A stretch of 57,775 bases of DNA from an uncultured Ectothiorhodospiraceae bacterium (GCA_947260005.1 CAMYOL010000020.1:1-57775); one strand, 5' to 3'. Positions 18,835 through 31,371 are shown, counted from the stretch's first letter. Program-made: numbers and translations. The notes: a model not told the origin generated them from the sequence alone.

Positions 18835-20527
18835 TAAAAAACTTGATGTCGTGCTTTTTTGGCATATGCATCAACCTGAATACAAGGATGTGCGAACGGG
18901 TGAGTATCATCTGCCCTGGACATATCTACATGTCATAAAAGATTATGTCGATATGGCATCCCATTTAGAAGCAAACACAAATGCCAAAGCAGTTGTTAAT
19001 TTCACTCCAACATTATTACTACAGATTGATGATTATGCCAGGCAAATAGAAAGTTATTTTGTTCACGGTAGTGCTATTAAAGATTCGATGCTGGATTCTC
19101 TAAGCCAGATTGTGTTGCCAGCTTCGGTAGAACAAAGGCTGACATTAATTAAACATTGCCTGCGTGCTAATAAAGAGCGATTAATCGATAGATATCCAAA
19201 ATACCAACAATTAGCTGAACATGCAAAATATATCGAGCAGCACCCGGATGCAATTATTTATTTTCATGATCAATATTTAGCAGATTTATTAGTATGGTTT
19301 CATTTAGCCTGGATGGGGGAGACAGTAAAACGCTCTGATTTAAGAATTCGTAAATTAATTGATAAAGGGATGGGATATTCGCTACAAGATAGAAAAGAAT
19401 TGTTGAAAATTATTGGCGAATTATGTTCTGCTGTAATAGGTCGATACCGGAATCTGGCCGAGTTAGGCCAGGTCGAATTATCGGTAACTCCTTTTGCGCA
19501 CCCAATTATGCCCTTGTTATTCGATATCGATACGACACTTGAAGCAATGCCAGAGGCAGAATTACCTAACTGTCGGGAATATCCGGGGGGTAGACAACGT
19601 GTCGACTGGCATATCAAGAAGGGAAATGAAATCTTCGAACATTATTTTGGTTTTAAACCTGAAGGCTGTTGGCCTTCTGAAGGGAGTGTGAGTGAGCAAA
19701 CAATTGATGTTTTAGCGAACAGCGGATTTAAATGGCTGGCGAGCGGCGAAACCGTGTTGCGTAATAGTTTGAATCATGATGATAAAAAACAAAACGAAAA
19801 AACGATTCTTCATCTTCCCTATCAATATAAAGATCGCGGAGCAACCTGTTTTTTTCGTGATGATGGTCTATCCGATTTAATAGGGTTTACCTATGCAACC
19901 TGGCATGCGGATGATGCGGTTGCTAATATGATAAATCACCTGGAAAATATTGCTGAAGCCAGTAAAAATGATGATCGCGCAGTGGTATCTATTATCTTGG
20001 ATGGTGAGAATGCCTGGGAATTTTATCCTGAAAATGGTTATCATTTTTTATCCAGCCTGTATGAGCAACTCAACCACCACCCTAATATCAATCTAACGAC
20101 ATACTCAGAATATCTAAATAAACGTAATACACCGGAAAATTTAAATCGGGTTGTCGCTGGAAGTTGGGTCTATGGTACATTTTCTACCTGGATTGGCAGT
20201 GGCGATAAAAACAGGGGCTGGGACATGTTATGTGAGGCTAAGTGTGGAGTAGATGCAGCCTTGCAACATAAGTCATTTACGACAGACGAAATAGAACAAA
20301 TAGAAATACAGCTGGCTATTTGTGAAGGTTCAGACTGGTTCTGGTGGTTTGGTGATTATAATCCGTCTGAGTCGGTTAGTGACTTTGAATATTTATATCG
20401 TTTGCAACTTTCTCATTTGTATCAGTTGATTGGGGTTACGGCTCCAGAGTCTTTATCAGAGTCGTTCACTCACGGTTGTGGCCAACCCAGTATGGGCGGC
20501 ACGATGCGGCGTGGACAGGAAAATTAG
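18824..20527 (+). CDS. Glycoside hydrolase family 57 protein (amylase/glucanotransferase type)
   Basis: A 567-residue cytoplasmic protein with no signal peptide. The opening [16 protein letters not shown] is the first conserved block of GH57, and [20 protein letters not shown] is a later block. Related family members hydrolyse or transfer alpha-1,4-glucan chains or branch glucans; sequence by eye does not separate these. Its start overlaps glgC and malQ follows 15 bases later, so it takes part in glycogen building or turnover. Ribosome-binding site AGGAAA precedes the ATG. The length is typical of the shorter GH57 group. Confidence 0.85.
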   Translation: MSADKKLDVVLFWHMHQPEYKDVRTGEYHLPWTYLHVIKDYVDMASHLEANTNAKAVVNFTPTLLLQIDDYARQIESYFVHGSAIKDSMLDSLSQIVLPASVEQRLTLIKHCLRANKERLIDRYPKYQQLAEHAKYIEQHPDAIIYFHDQYLADLLVWFHLAWMGETVKRSDLRIRKLIDKGMGYSLQDRKELLKIIGELCSAVIGRYRNLAELGQVELSVTPFAHPIMPLLFDIDTTLEAMPEAELPNCREYPGGRQRVDWHIKKGNEIFEHYFGFKPEGCWPSEGSVSEQTIDVLANSGFKWLASGETVLRNSLNHDDKKQNEKTILHLPYQYKDRGATCFFRDDGLSDLIGFTYATWHADDAVANMINHLENIAEASKNDDRAVVSIILDGENAWEFYPENGYHFLSSLYEQLNHHPNINLTTYSEYLNKRNTPENLNRVVAGSWVYGTFSTWIGSGDKNRGWDMLCEAKCGVDAALQHKSFTTDEIEQIEIQLAICEGSDWFWWFGDYNPSESVSDFEYLYRLQLSHLYQLIGVTAPESLSESFTHGCGQPSMGGTMRRGQEN

Positions 20528-20542
20528 TCAGGAATAATATTT

Positions 20543-22027
20543 TTGTTACCAACTGACAAAAAGGCGGTGCACATTCTTCATCAGCGCCGTCGTGCGGGTG
20601 TTTTATTGCATCCAACTTCATTGCCAGGTCCGTACCCTCGTGGATTGATTTGTCATGATGCATATCGTTTTATAGAATTTCTGGCTCAAAGTGGTATGAG
20701 CGTTTGGCAAATGCTACCGTTGGGAGTAACACATCAGGATTTTTCACCCTATCAGGCCCTGTCTGCTCATGCCTGTGAAACTTCAATGATTAGTATTGAT
20801 TGGTTGCAGGATCGTGGCTTACTTAAGGTTGATAATACTGACTCTAACTTCAAAGGCCATGAACAGTGTCTGAGATCCTGTTGGGAATTATTTAAAAGTA
20901 ACAAAAAGTCGTCATTACATAAGCAGTATGAGAGTTTCAATGAACAACAATCGTATTGGCTACAAGATTATTCACTGTTTATGGCGATTCGAGATCAACA
21001 AAAACTAAAGCCGTGGTTCGAATGGTCTGATGATTTACGTGATAGAGACAAAAATGTCATTAAGGCAGCAAAGAAAAAACTATCGTCTGAAATAGATTAT
21101 TATCAATTTACACAGTTTATATTTTTTCAGCAATGGCAAGATCTAAAAAAATATGCAGCTAAACATGATGTGCTGTTGTTTGGCGATTTGCCTATCTATG
21201 TTTCTCATGACAGCGCAGACGTTTGGTTACACCCTGAACTATTTATGTTGGAAAAGGATGGTCGTGCCCGATATGTTGCAGGTGTCCCACCTGACTATTT
21301 TTCCGAAACGGGTCAACGTTGGGGTAATCCTCAATATGACTGGGCTGCAATGCAAAATGATCAATTTGATTGGTGGAAACATCGAATAAAAACTCAAATA
21401 GAATTATTTGATGTCATTAGAGTGGATCATTTTCGTGGATTTGAGGCCTATTGGGAGATAGAGGCAAAAGCGGAGACCGCTATCGATGGACGTTGGGTAA
21501 ATGCCCCAGGCCGAGAATTGTTACAGGCCTTAAATGAAGAGTTTCACGCTTTACCGCTGGTGGCCGAAGATCTCGGTACGATTACCGATGAGGTGATTGA
21601 ATTGCGCGATCAATTTAATCTGCCAGGAATGAAGGTTCTACAATTTGCGTTTGATGGAAATCCGAAAAATATATATTTACCTCCTCATCATGACTTCCAT
21701 TCTGTGATTTATACGGGTACTCATGATAATGACACGACCGTATCATGGTATGAACAATTACCTCAACAAGATCGCGATTATATTTATAACTATCTTAATT
21801 TTGATCTGAATGATCGGATGCCCTGGCCATTAATAAAGTCTGCATTATCATCAGTAGGTTGTTTAGCGGTCTTTCCCCTGCAGGATATCTTAAGCTTAGG
21901 AAAGGGGCATCGAATGAATACGCCTGGCACGACAGAAGACAACTGGCAGTGGCGATTTAACTGGGATCAAATCGACGCAAAACTATCTGATAAATTATCG
22001 TCTCTTTGTCAGCGTTATGATCGTTGA
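20543..22027 (+). CDS. malQ: 4-alpha-glucanotransferase (amylomaltase, GH77)
   Basis: A 494-residue enzyme that disproportionates maltodextrins, releasing glucose and longer chains. GH77 hallmarks are RRAGVLLHPTSLPG at the N-terminus, LFGDLPIYVSHDSADVW, VIRVDHFRGFEAYWEI (nucleophile Asp), VAEDLGTI (acid/base Glu) and the late YTGTHDNDTTVSWY. I take the TTG at 20543, with AGGA about 10 bases upstream; a GTG at 20567 is a possible later start. It follows the GH57 gene closely and converges on glgP with a 3-base gap. It would process short glucans left by phosphorylase. Confidence 0.93.
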   Translation: MLPTDKKAVHILHQRRRAGVLLHPTSLPGPYPRGLICHDAYRFIEFLAQSGMSVWQMLPLGVTHQDFSPYQALSAHACETSMISIDWLQDRGLLKVDNTDSNFKGHEQCLRSCWELFKSNKKSSLHKQYESFNEQQSYWLQDYSLFMAIRDQQKLKPWFEWSDDLRDRDKNVIKAAKKKLSSEIDYYQFTQFIFFQQWQDLKKYAAKHDVLLFGDLPIYVSHDSADVWLHPELFMLEKDGRARYVAGVPPDYFSETGQRWGNPQYDWAAMQNDQFDWWKHRIKTQIELFDVIRVDHFRGFEAYWEIEAKAETAIDGRWVNAPGRELLQALNEEFHALPLVAEDLGTITDEVIELRDQFNLPGMKVLQFAFDGNPKNIYLPPHHDFHSVIYTGTHDNDTTVSWYEQLPQQDRDYIYNYLNFDLNDRMPWPLIKSALSSVGCLAVFPLQDILSLGKGHRMNTPGTTEDNWQWRFNWDQIDAKLSDKLSSLCQRYDR

Positions 22028-22030
22028 AGT

Positions 22031-24583
22031 TTACACCCACATCATGTAACCGAGTTCAAAAGGGTGGCTTAGTAATTCATTATAAGGGTAAATTCGAATC
22101 TTGTAATGATTCAATCCGGGCATATCAGGTTTTAAATCTAATTCAAAGATATGTTGATCATTTTCTTTACCAGTGTAGGTAAAGCTGACGTTTTGCGAGA
22201 CCGTAAAATGCCCATTACTTCCAATGCTACCAACAAGACACTCTACCGCAACATCTGATGGTTCCAGGCCATCCAGGAAAGTGCTTATCCGAATCGAAAG
22301 AGAGGATGTATTTTTTATTTGTTCGATTGGTTCGTCTGTTCGTTTAATGGTAACTTGAGGCCAACATTTTCGAATTTTGTTCTTCCAGTTTGCAAGTTCT
22401 CTGGCTGGTTTAAAATCATCGGTTGCAAAACGAGCTGATTGATTACGAGCCTCTACATAAAACCTGCTGACATAATCTACCATCATTCGTTGTGCATTAA
22501 AGCGGGGGATACATGATTTCATGGAGGCTTTTGACATTTTAACCCAGTTTGTAGAATACCCCTGATTACCCTGATCAAAATAGGTAGGGATTATTTCATT
22601 TTCCAGCAGGTTGAATAAATCGGCTGCCTCTTCGGTATCACGTAAATGGTTATCGATATTTTGAGCATGTGGATGTATGGCCCAACCATTTTTGCCATCA
22701 TAGCCTTCTCCCCACCAACCATCTAATACGCTTAAGTTCATAACGCCATTAATAGCCGCTTTCTGGCCTGATGTTCCACTTGCTTCTAAAGGGTACTCAG
22801 GTGTATTTATCCAGACATCCACGCCAGTGACCAGTTTTCTGGCTAATGACATATCATAACCTTCCAATAGAATAATTTTTCCAAGGAACTCAGGGCGTAA
22901 GGAATATTCATGAATGGTTCGAATTAATTCCTGTCCCGGTACATCGCGGGGATGGGCTTTGCCGGCAAAAATAAAAACCACGGGTCGTTCAGGATCGTTG
23001 ACCAATTTGGCTAACCGTTCTGGATTAGAAAATAACAAGGTGGCACGCTTATAGGTGGCAAACCGACGAGCAAAACCAAATACTAAAACATTAGCTTCAA
23101 ATTGAGCAGTAAATTCAGTTACACGTTTTAACATTGCTTCGCTGAAGCCTGAACGAATATATCTGCGCATCATACGACCATAGATATTACTCATCATCGG
23201 AGTCTTTAATTCTTTACGCAAACTCCAGAAGCGGTGATCAGGTATTTCATCGATACAATCCCAAAATTCCTCACTAAGTAGTTCGTTACGCCATTCGCTG
23301 AAGCGAGTGTCAAACAAATTAACCCATTCCCGCGCGAGAAAAGTAGGCGCATGAACGCCATTGGTAACATACGAGATAGGATTCTCTTCATGTGGTATTT
23401 GTGGCCAGATGTAACCTTCCATACGGGAGGCAACACCACCATGAATTCGGCTTACGCCATTATGAAATCGAGTGCCGCGCATAGCAAGGGAAGTCATATT
23501 AAAACTACCATGGTCACCAGGAGTGGTACCTAACTCCAGAAATGCTTGCATATCGATTTCTAGATCTTTTATATACTCGGCAAAATATTGAGTCATTGTT
23601 TCCTGCTCAAAAATATCATGTCCGGCTGGCACAGGTGTATGTGTTGTAAAAACAGTACCTGCTGAAATTAGTTCAAAAGCGCTATCAAAATCCATCCCTT
23701 GATTTATCTTTTCCCGGCATCGTTCTAAAATCTGGAAGGCGGCGTGGCCCTCATTGATGTGCCATACGGTTGGTTCGATACCCAACGCACGTAAAGTACG
23801 GACGCCTCCAATACCTAATATAATTTCCTGCTGAATTCGGGTACTTTTACCACCTCCGTATAACTGGAAGGTAATCCTGCGATCATCGTCTTCATTTAAC
23901 TCCAGATCACTGTCGAGTAAATATAAAGTTATGTGACCGGCCTTAGCTTGCCAAACCTTTAACATCACCTGGCGATGTTCTATTTCTACGCTGACACATA
24001 ATTCTTCACCGTTTGAGTTCAGGGCAGGTTTAACAGGTAGCTCATCAAAATTGATATCATTGTATTGAGCCATCTGATTGCCATCGCCATCAATTGTTTG
24101 CGTAAAATAACCTTGACGATAGAGTAAACCGACAGCAACAAATGGCACACCCAGATCACTCGCGGCCTTGCAGTGGTCTCCTGCTAATATACCAAGACCA
24201 CCGGAGTAAATCGGAAAACTTTCATGTAATCCAAACTCGGCACAAAAATAGGCAACCAGGTCTTTATCTGAATCCAGGTGCTCTTCAATTTTTGGATTGG
24301 TTATTTTTTCGTGATACGACTGATAAGCTGACATGACTCGATGATATTCTTCCATGAACAAGTGATCCTCGGAAGCTTCATCTAATATGGTTTGAGATAA
24401 TCGGCGTAAAAATACTTTTGGGTTATGATTGCATCTTTCCCACAACTCGGTATCGAGTCGGAAAAATAATCCACGCACACCTCTATCCCAGCTATATAAT
24501 AAGTCTTCGGCAAGAATATCCAGTCCGGCCAATTTTTCCGGTATTGTTGGTCTAATTTCAAGTTTATAAATTGTGCCGTTCAT
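22031..24583 (-). CDS. glgP: Alpha-glucan phosphorylase (GT35)
   Basis: An 850-residue phosphorylase of the shorter archaeal/bacterial alpha-glucan phosphorylase group: it starts with a DUF3417-like segment (about 1-110, RPTIPEKLAGLDILAEDLLY), followed by the GT35 domain. Visible catalytic features are the GGLGILAGDHCKAASDLG loop, WHINEGHAAF, and the pyridoxal-phosphate region around PEYPLEASGTSGQKAAINGV, whose Lys carries PLP. It releases glucose-1-phosphate from glycogen. It lies 26 bases downstream of pgm, which would convert that product to glucose-6-phosphate, so the two form a degradation operon. Confidence 0.94.
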   Translation of the reverse strand: MNGTIYKLEIRPTIPEKLAGLDILAEDLLYSWDRGVRGLFFRLDTELWERCNHNPKVFLRRLSQTILDEASEDHLFMEEYHRVMSAYQSYHEKITNPKIEEHLDSDKDLVAYFCAEFGLHESFPIYSGGLGILAGDHCKAASDLGVPFVAVGLLYRQGYFTQTIDGDGNQMAQYNDINFDELPVKPALNSNGEELCVSVEIEHRQVMLKVWQAKAGHITLYLLDSDLELNEDDDRRITFQLYGGGKSTRIQQEIILGIGGVRTLRALGIEPTVWHINEGHAAFQILERCREKINQGMDFDSAFELISAGTVFTTHTPVPAGHDIFEQETMTQYFAEYIKDLEIDMQAFLELGTTPGDHGSFNMTSLAMRGTRFHNGVSRIHGGVASRMEGYIWPQIPHEENPISYVTNGVHAPTFLAREWVNLFDTRFSEWRNELLSEEFWDCIDEIPDHRFWSLRKELKTPMMSNIYGRMMRRYIRSGFSEAMLKRVTEFTAQFEANVLVFGFARRFATYKRATLLFSNPERLAKLVNDPERPVVFIFAGKAHPRDVPGQELIRTIHEYSLRPEFLGKIILLEGYDMSLARKLVTGVDVWINTPEYPLEASGTSGQKAAINGVMNLSVLDGWWGEGYDGKNGWAIHPHAQNIDNHLRDTEEAADLFNLLENEIIPTYFDQGNQGYSTNWVKMSKASMKSCIPRFNAQRMMVDYVSRFYVEARNQSARFATDDFKPARELANWKNKIRKCWPQVTIKRTDEPIEQIKNTSSLSIRISTFLDGLEPSDVAVECLVGSIGSNGHFTVSQNVSFTYTGKENDQHIFELDLKPDMPGLNHYKIRIYPYNELLSHPFELGYMMWV

Positions 24584-24609
24584 ATCAGCTTATTCATCCC
24601 TATTGTTTT

Positions 24610-26649
<2,040 letters not shown>

Positions 26650-27399
26650 GTGCTGGCATTGGTCCTTAAAATATTGTGGTTAGTATGGTCCTGGTTTGAG
26701 TTAGCCATTTTCACCTTGTTCTTATACCTTTGGGCCTGGTTGCCGACACGACTAACCAGGCCCTATTTTCATCAATTTTTTCGAATCTGGTGTGCAATGT
26801 TTGTACGTGCATTGGGAGTTGACCTTCGTTTACATCAAAAATATCGTAATCCATTACCTAAGCAATTTATTTTAATAGCGAATCATCCCTCTGCATTCGA
26901 AGATGTTGGTATCCCGGCTTTATTTGATGTCTATCCGTTAGCAAAAGAGGGGGTTAAGCGCTGGTGGCTGGCGGGTCGAATAAATGTCGCGGCAGGAACC
27001 ATTTTTGTAAAACGTCAAGATCGTGAATCCAGGCGTGATGCGGTCGAGTTGATGGTCGATAAACTGAAGCAGGGGCATAATATTGCATTATTTCCAGAGG
27101 GGGGGTGTTTAGGCAAGCGTATAAACGATACCTTTCAAGCCGGAGCCTTTGATATCTCGATGCGAACCGGTATTCCAATTATACCTGTATTTTTAAATTA
27201 TGAAGCACAAGACGTATTTGAATGGACGGCACCGCATACGTTATTGGATAAAATGTGGCACTTTATGAGCAGCCCAAATGATCGCGCGAATTTTATCGTC
27301 TATGATGCGATTTCGCCTGAAGGCCAAACGGACAAATTTAAGTTTGCAGAAGAGGTCAGGCAGAAATACCTGATATGGCAAGAAAAATACTTAGACTAA
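26650..27399 (+). CDS. 1-acyl-sn-glycerol-3-phosphate acyltransferase-like (PlsC family)
   Basis: A 249-residue membrane-associated acyltransferase of phospholipid synthesis. A hydrophobic N-terminus (about 1-30) is followed by the catalytic block ANHPSAFEDVGIP (His79), a KRQDRESRRDA segment and the glycerol-phosphate-binding FPEGGCLGKRI block. In the usual HX4D box the acid five residues after His is Glu84 here, with Asp85 next to it, a small departure from the consensus. The start is GTG at 26650. It converges with the thioredoxin-like gene. No operon partner; substrate not determined by sequence. Confidence 0.85.
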   Translation: MLALVLKILWLVWSWFELAIFTLFLYLWAWLPTRLTRPYFHQFFRIWCAMFVRALGVDLRLHQKYRNPLPKQFILIANHPSAFEDVGIPALFDVYPLAKEGVKRWWLAGRINVAAGTIFVKRQDRESRRDAVELMVDKLKQGHNIALFPEGGCLGKRINDTFQAGAFDISMRTGIPIIPVFLNYEAQDVFEWTAPHTLLDKMWHFMSSPNDRANFIVYDAISPEGQTDKFKFAEEVRQKYLIWQEKYLD

Positions 27400-27442
27400 G
27401 CTCAGGTAGGGGTTATTACTTGTCTATTCATCGCTGGTAAGG

Positions 27443-27970
27443 TTAATCAATATCCAGATCCGATAAAAATGACTTGGCACTCGCCAGATTATGGCTTCGC
27501 GGCGAGCCCGTGTCTGTTTCTGATACATCGCCATCACTTTCAAAGACCAACCAGGCAGGAATTGCATTTACTTCTGAACGAATCTCGCGCCAATAGTGTG
27601 ATTCTTCATCAATATAAATTGGTCCACCAATATCGCGCGCCATGTCATAGCCGCCTTTAAAGTTACCCCAGGCTTTTCCTACCACAACAACAAATCCAGT
27701 ATCCTTACGAGTTGCAATCGCATCGTGTACGTAGGGTACAAATCGTTTAGTATTTTTACATGATGGACACCAGGGTGACAGGTAAAGTACCAGGCATCTG
27801 GGTTGATTAAAGCAAGGATGATCCTGGATGGATATTTTGCGTTGCATATATTGCCGAAGCTGCTTGGCTGGAAGCATTTGCTCAGTAAAGGGGACTTGAG
27901 AAGATGTGGACAGATTCATCCAGACCAGAGCCCCAATGAGTGCCACTAAAACGACAACTATAATTTTCAT
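27443..27970 (-). CDS. Membrane-anchored thioredoxin/glutaredoxin-like protein
   Basis: A 175-residue protein with an uncleaved or cleaved N-terminal hydrophobic segment (about 1-19) and a periplasmic thioredoxin-like fold. The redox pair is C68-P-S-C71 in LSPWCPSCKNTKRF, and a cis-Pro loop is visible as VNAIPAWLVFESDG. Two further Cys (C53, C59) lie just before the fold. It could be a periplasmic thiol reductase or oxidase, perhaps serving c-type cytochrome maturation, but the neighbours give no direct support. It converges with the acyltransferase gene. Confidence 0.75.
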   Translation of the reverse strand: MKIIVVVLVALIGALVWMNLSTSSQVPFTEQMLPAKQLRQYMQRKISIQDHPCFNQPRCLVLYLSPWCPSCKNTKRFVPYVHDAIATRKDTGFVVVVGKAWGNFKGGYDMARDIGGPIYIDEESHYWREIRSEVNAIPAWLVFESDGDVSETDTGSPRSHNLASAKSFLSDLDID

Positions 27971-28358
27971 TTGAATACAACAAGCCTACATTCAGTATTA
28001 CTTTTATCGCACAAAAATGGATAACTTAACTAGCTGGTTACTGTAAATGACACGAGTTGAGTCGAAACGTCGTGAAACTAAACGACGTAAAACTAAACAC
28101 CATGCCAATTATTCAATACTATTATATACCGAAATTTTCACACATGACATGGTTAAAATACAACCACTCTTGCCCCGAAATAACTCAAACTGATAGGCCT
28201 TGCGCCTTCTTGGTGCATATGATTAAATGAGCTTATCCTTAAGCTATTGAAATACTTAATTATTATAAGCAGGGTAACGGTGGCATAGCGTTTGCTCAGG
28301 AGTAATAAAAGAATAGTAATACTCAAACTTAATTTCGTAATACTCGAGGAGTGAATCT
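27971..28358 (+). other. Leader region of the guanidine operon
   Basis: This is 388 AT-rich bases before the ABC transporter genes. A 7-bp perfect stem ACGTCGT/ACGACGT (28067-28073 and 28082-28088, 8-base loop) is near the far end. The near end holds a direct repeat described separately. I looked for a guanidine-I (ykkC) or guanidine-II element here and found neither; the riboswitch-like element in this operon lies farther downstream, at 33265-33309. Confidence 0.45.
28300..28345 (+). promoter_or_regulatory. Candidate operator: tandem GTAATACTC boxes upstream of the guanidine operon
   Basis: GTAATACTC occurs at 28316-28324 and again at 28337-28345, exactly 21 bp (two helical turns) apart. 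An imperfect inverted copy, GAGTAAT, is at 28300-28306. The second box ends just before the ribosome-binding site GAGGAG (28347-28352) of the substrate-binding protein gene at 28359. Helically phased repeats this close to the start suit a repressor, plausibly the NikR-like ribbon-helix-helix protein encoded in the operon. Binding is inferred only. Confidence 0.35.
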
Positions 28359-29336
28359 ATGAAGTTATCAATCGGTAAATTTTTTACGAGCCTGGTCGCG
28401 GCTTTTTTATTAACGGGGATAGCCAATGCAGCCGATCCAATTCGAATTGGATACAGTGATTGGCCTGGTTGGGTTGCCTGGGAAGTCGGGATTGAAAAAG
28501 ACTGGTTTAAAGAAGCCGGTGTTGACGTTAAGTTTGAGTGGTTTGACTATGTGGCCTCTATGGATGCGTTTGCTGCAGGCAAGTTAGATGCCGTTTGCAT
28601 GACCAATGGCGACACACTGGTAACAGGTTCAACGGGTGCTAAAAGCGTCATGTTCCTGATGAATGATTATAGCAACGGTAATGATATGGTGATTGGCGCC
28701 CCTGGTATTAAATCAGTCAAAGACCTAAAAGGCAAAAAGGTCGGGGTTGAAATCGGTTTTGTTGGTCATCTGATTTTATTGAATGCATTAAAAGATAATG
28801 GTATGAGTGAAAAAGATGTCGAGCTGGTCAATGTGCCGACCAACGAAACACCACAGGTACTCGCATCTGGCCAGGTATCAGCAATAGTTGCGTGGCAACC
28901 TAATTCAGGTCAGGCATTAAAGTTAGTACCTGGGTCTAAAAAGTTATATAGCAGTGCTGATAAACCGGGTCTCATCTATGACATGCTGGCCGCAAGCCCG
29001 CAAAGTTATTCTGCTCGCAAGGCTGAATATGAAAAAATTTCAAAAGTCTGGTATCGCATTGTAGAGTACATTCAAAACCCAAAAACGCATGATGATGCAA
29101 TTAAGATCATGGCTTCACGCGTTGGTTTAAATCCAAAAGAATATGCTGAGATTGTTAAGGGCACCAAGATCTTAACCTTGAAAGAAGCTAAAAATTTCTT
29201 TAAAGAAGGAGAGGGTTTCAAATCTATATATGGTTCCTCTAAAATCTCGGATGATTTTAATGTTGCTAATAAGGTGTATAAAAAACCTGAGAATATTAAA
29301 TCTTATATCGACACCGCTATTATCAATAAAATGTAA
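28359..29336 (+). CDS. ABC transporter substrate-binding protein (NMT1/SsuA-like), probable guanidine/urea-type uptake
   Basis: A 325-residue periplasmic protein with a Sec signal cleaved after about residue 24 (GIANA-AD). The mature part is an NMT1/SsuA-like periplasmic-binding fold: [17 protein letters not shown], a first hinge at [20 protein letters not shown], and [14 protein letters not shown]. It heads the guanidine operon, ahead of permease and ATPase genes, so it is the capture subunit. Relatives carry nitrate, sulfonates, thiamine precursors or urea-like compounds; guanidine is inferred from the enzymes downstream. A hairpin after this gene may raise its level over the other subunits. 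Ribosome-binding site GAGGAG. Confidence 0.85.
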   Translation: MKLSIGKFFTSLVAAFLLTGIANAADPIRIGYSDWPGWVAWEVGIEKDWFKEAGVDVKFEWFDYVASMDAFAAGKLDAVCMTNGDTLVTGSTGAKSVMFLMNDYSNGNDMVIGAPGIKSVKDLKGKKVGVEIGFVGHLILLNALKDNGMSEKDVELVNVPTNETPQVLASGQVSAIVAWQPNSGQALKLVPGSKKLYSSADKPGLIYDMLAASPQSYSARKAEYEKISKVWYRIVEYIQNPKTHDDAIKIMASRVGLNPKEYAEIVKGTKILTLKEAKNFFKEGEGFKSIYGSSKISDDFNVANKVYKKPENIKSYIDTAIINKM

Positions 29337-29371
29337 TTCTTTGTGCTATTTTAGAGTATAAAAATTGAATG

Positions 29372-29398
29372 TTATCCCCGCAGTCGTTGCGGGGATAA
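29372..29398 (+). terminator. Perfect 11-bp hairpin between binding-protein and permease genes (attenuator-like)
   Basis: TTATCCCCGCA (29372-29382) and TGCGGGGATAA (29388-29398) pair completely around the loop GTCGT. It lies 36 bases after the binding-protein stop and is not followed by a real T-run (TTAATTGCC). This pattern is typical of a partial terminator or an mRNA-stabilising end that lets the binding protein be made in excess. Confidence 0.55.
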
Positions 29399-29465
29399 TT
29401 AATTGCCAGTTAATCGGTGATCTTCAGTTGACGAAACAATTTTAATTAAATAAGCGATCAACAGT

Positions 29466-30425
29466 ATGTCAGCGCCTTCAAAAATTAAAAGAAAATTTAT
29501 GCAGCATCAGGGTGTGATTCTGGCGATGTTCAGTTTTCTTATTCCTCTGATGATTTGGTCAATTGTCAGTTATGTACCGTTTGTATGGCATCCGAAAGTA
29601 AAAATAACAGTCCCTGGCGAAGTTTCTTATTTTAGTGAAGGTCTGCTTGTTGATAGAGATGTCTTCGAAAGAGAAAAGTCTGATGTGCTTGCTCAAGGTA
29701 AAACGATACCTGAAGGTGTGCCGGCCAATCCGATATATTTTCCAGCTCCCGACGAGGTTGCAACTGCCTTTTATACTGCTTTCGTCACTGAACCTAAACG
29801 ACGAAATGAAAAATGGTTGCATGAAAGTTTATGGGATAGTATTCAGGTTATATTTTGGGGGTTTGTTATCTCGTCTATTTTCGGTGTGCCATTAGGCGTG
29901 TTGATGGGAACCTACCGTGTATTTTCTAAATTAAATGAGCCTTTTATCGAATTTTTTCGTTATTTGCCCGCGCCCGCATTCGGGGCTCTGGCCGTTGCAA
30001 TTTTAGGTATCCATCAGGGACCTAAAATTGCCATTATATTCATCGGAACCTTTTTTCAACAAGTCTTGGTGATTGCAAATACCACACGTAAGCTTGATCC
30101 CATGTTAGTCGAGGCGGCATTAACTCTTGGCGCAAAACGCACATCATTGTTATTTAAAGTGATCATCCCCGGAATTAGCATAAACTTATATCGCGATCTG
30201 AGAATATTGTTAGGGTGGGCATGGACATATTTAATCGTTGCTGAGCTTATCGGTTCAAGTTCGGGTATTACCTGGTTTATTACTCAACAGGCTCGTTATA
30301 AAAATTTCGATAATGTTTATGCGGCGATCATGATGATTGGTATTATTGGCTTATTTAGTGACATCATTCTAGGCTGGTTTGGTAAACGAATGTTCCCCTG
30401 GGAACAGAACAAATCATTGTCTTAA
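29466..30425 (+). CDS. ABC transporter permease (SsuC/TauC-like)
   Basis: A 319-residue inner-membrane protein of the binding-protein-dependent permease family. An N-terminal helix (about 16-40) is followed by a periplasmic insert of about 60 residues and the core transmembrane domain (about 110-310). The coupling EAA loop is visible as [20 protein letters not shown]. It forms the channel for the SsuA-like binding protein upstream and the ATPase 19 bases downstream. The periplasmic insert is longer than in SsuC/TauC. Substrate inferred as guanidine from context. Confidence 0.88.
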   Translation: MSAPSKIKRKFMQHQGVILAMFSFLIPLMIWSIVSYVPFVWHPKVKITVPGEVSYFSEGLLVDRDVFEREKSDVLAQGKTIPEGVPANPIYFPAPDEVATAFYTAFVTEPKRRNEKWLHESLWDSIQVIFWGFVISSIFGVPLGVLMGTYRVFSKLNEPFIEFFRYLPAPAFGALAVAILGIHQGPKIAIIFIGTFFQQVLVIANTTRKLDPMLVEAALTLGAKRTSLLFKVIIPGISINLYRDLRILLGWAWTYLIVAELIGSSSGITWFITQQARYKNFDNVYAAIMMIGIIGLFSDIILGWFGKRMFPWEQNKSLS

Positions 30426-30444
30426 TAAAATTGTGAAACATAAT

Positions 30445-31362
30445 ATGAATAAACTTGATTTACCCAGTTATCTGGACCAATCTGATGAGGTCAAGGCGCG
30501 TTTTGATAGATTAAAGCAACGCCCGGTCATTCTGGATATTAAAGAGTTTACCAAAATTTTTGAAACACCAACTGAGGATGTTGTTGCGGTTAAAGATTTA
30601 AATTTTAAAACCTACCGGCGGGAATTTGTATGTGTCATCGGACCTTCTGGATGTGGTAAATCAACTTTAATTAGAACACTTGCTGGATTAGAGACGAAAA
30701 CGTCTGGACAGGTATTACTTGATGGTGAAGAAATCGATGGGCCTGGACCGGAACGTGGTATGGTATTTCAGGGGTATACATTATTTCCATGGCTATCTGT
30801 TAAACGTAATGTCATGTTTGGTCTTGAAATAGCGGGACATGGTAAGAGTCCTGCGGAAGAAGAAGCATTACAATGGATTGATCTGGTTGGCCTTAGTAAA
30901 TTTACGAATGCCTATCCACATCAACTATCCGGCGGCATGAAACAAAGAGTGGCAATTGCCAGAGCTCTGGCAAATAAACCTCGTATACTCTTAATGGATG
31001 AACCTTTCGGGGCGCTTGATGCACAAACTCGAGCAAAAATGCAGGCGTACTTATTAGACATCTGGCGTAATATTGATGTGACAATAATATTTATTACTCA
31101 TGATTTAGACGAGGCTGTCTATCTGGCGGATCGGGTATTAGTCTTAAAGGCTCACCCAGGAGAAGTACAAGAAATAGTTGAGGTGCCAGTACCGCGACCT
31201 CGTTCTCCAGAACAATTCTTAAGTCCTGAATTTTTAGCAACCAAAGCACGATTAGAAGAACTTATTCATCCTCCTGGAGACCCCGATCCTGAGTTGCCCG
31301 GTGATCATATGAATATGATGAATATGGTGCCAGTTAATGATGAAGTCGACAAAGTAGAGTAA
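30445..31362 (+). CDS. ABC transporter ATP-binding protein
   Basis: A 305-residue ATPase of the nitrate/sulfonate/taurine group. All motifs are present: Walker [11 protein letters not shown]-loop [10 protein letters not shown], signature [15 protein letters not shown], Walker [13 protein letters not shown] and the switch His in FITHDLDEA. The C-terminus ends in a Met/Asn-rich tail ([13 protein letters not shown]) of unknown role. I place the start at the ATG at 30445; upstream in-frame codons reach 30379 but overlap the permease gene and have no family support. Powers the transporter encoded just upstream. Confidence 0.92.
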   Translation: MNKLDLPSYLDQSDEVKARFDRLKQRPVILDIKEFTKIFETPTEDVVAVKDLNFKTYRREFVCVIGPSGCGKSTLIRTLAGLETKTSGQVLLDGEEIDGPGPERGMVFQGYTLFPWLSVKRNVMFGLEIAGHGKSPAEEEALQWIDLVGLSKFTNAYPHQLSGGMKQRVAIARALANKPRILLMDEPFGALDAQTRAKMQAYLLDIWRNIDVTIIFITHDLDEAVYLADRVLVLKAHPGEVQEIVEVPVPRPRSPEQFLSPEFLATKARLEELIHPPGDPDPELPGDHMNMMNMVPVNDEVDKVE

Positions 31363-31371
31363 GTTGATTAA

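Noticed and set aside
28067-28088. 7-bp hairpin ACGTCGT/ACGACGT as a guanidine-II hairpin
   Set aside because: The loop is eight bases (GAAACTAA) without ACGR, and there is no second matching hairpin.
27971-28358. Guanidine-I (ykkC) riboswitch at the head of the guanidine operon
   Set aside because: None of the conserved ykkC blocks could be found in the leader; the only guanidine-type element seen is the double ACGA hairpin at 33265-33309.
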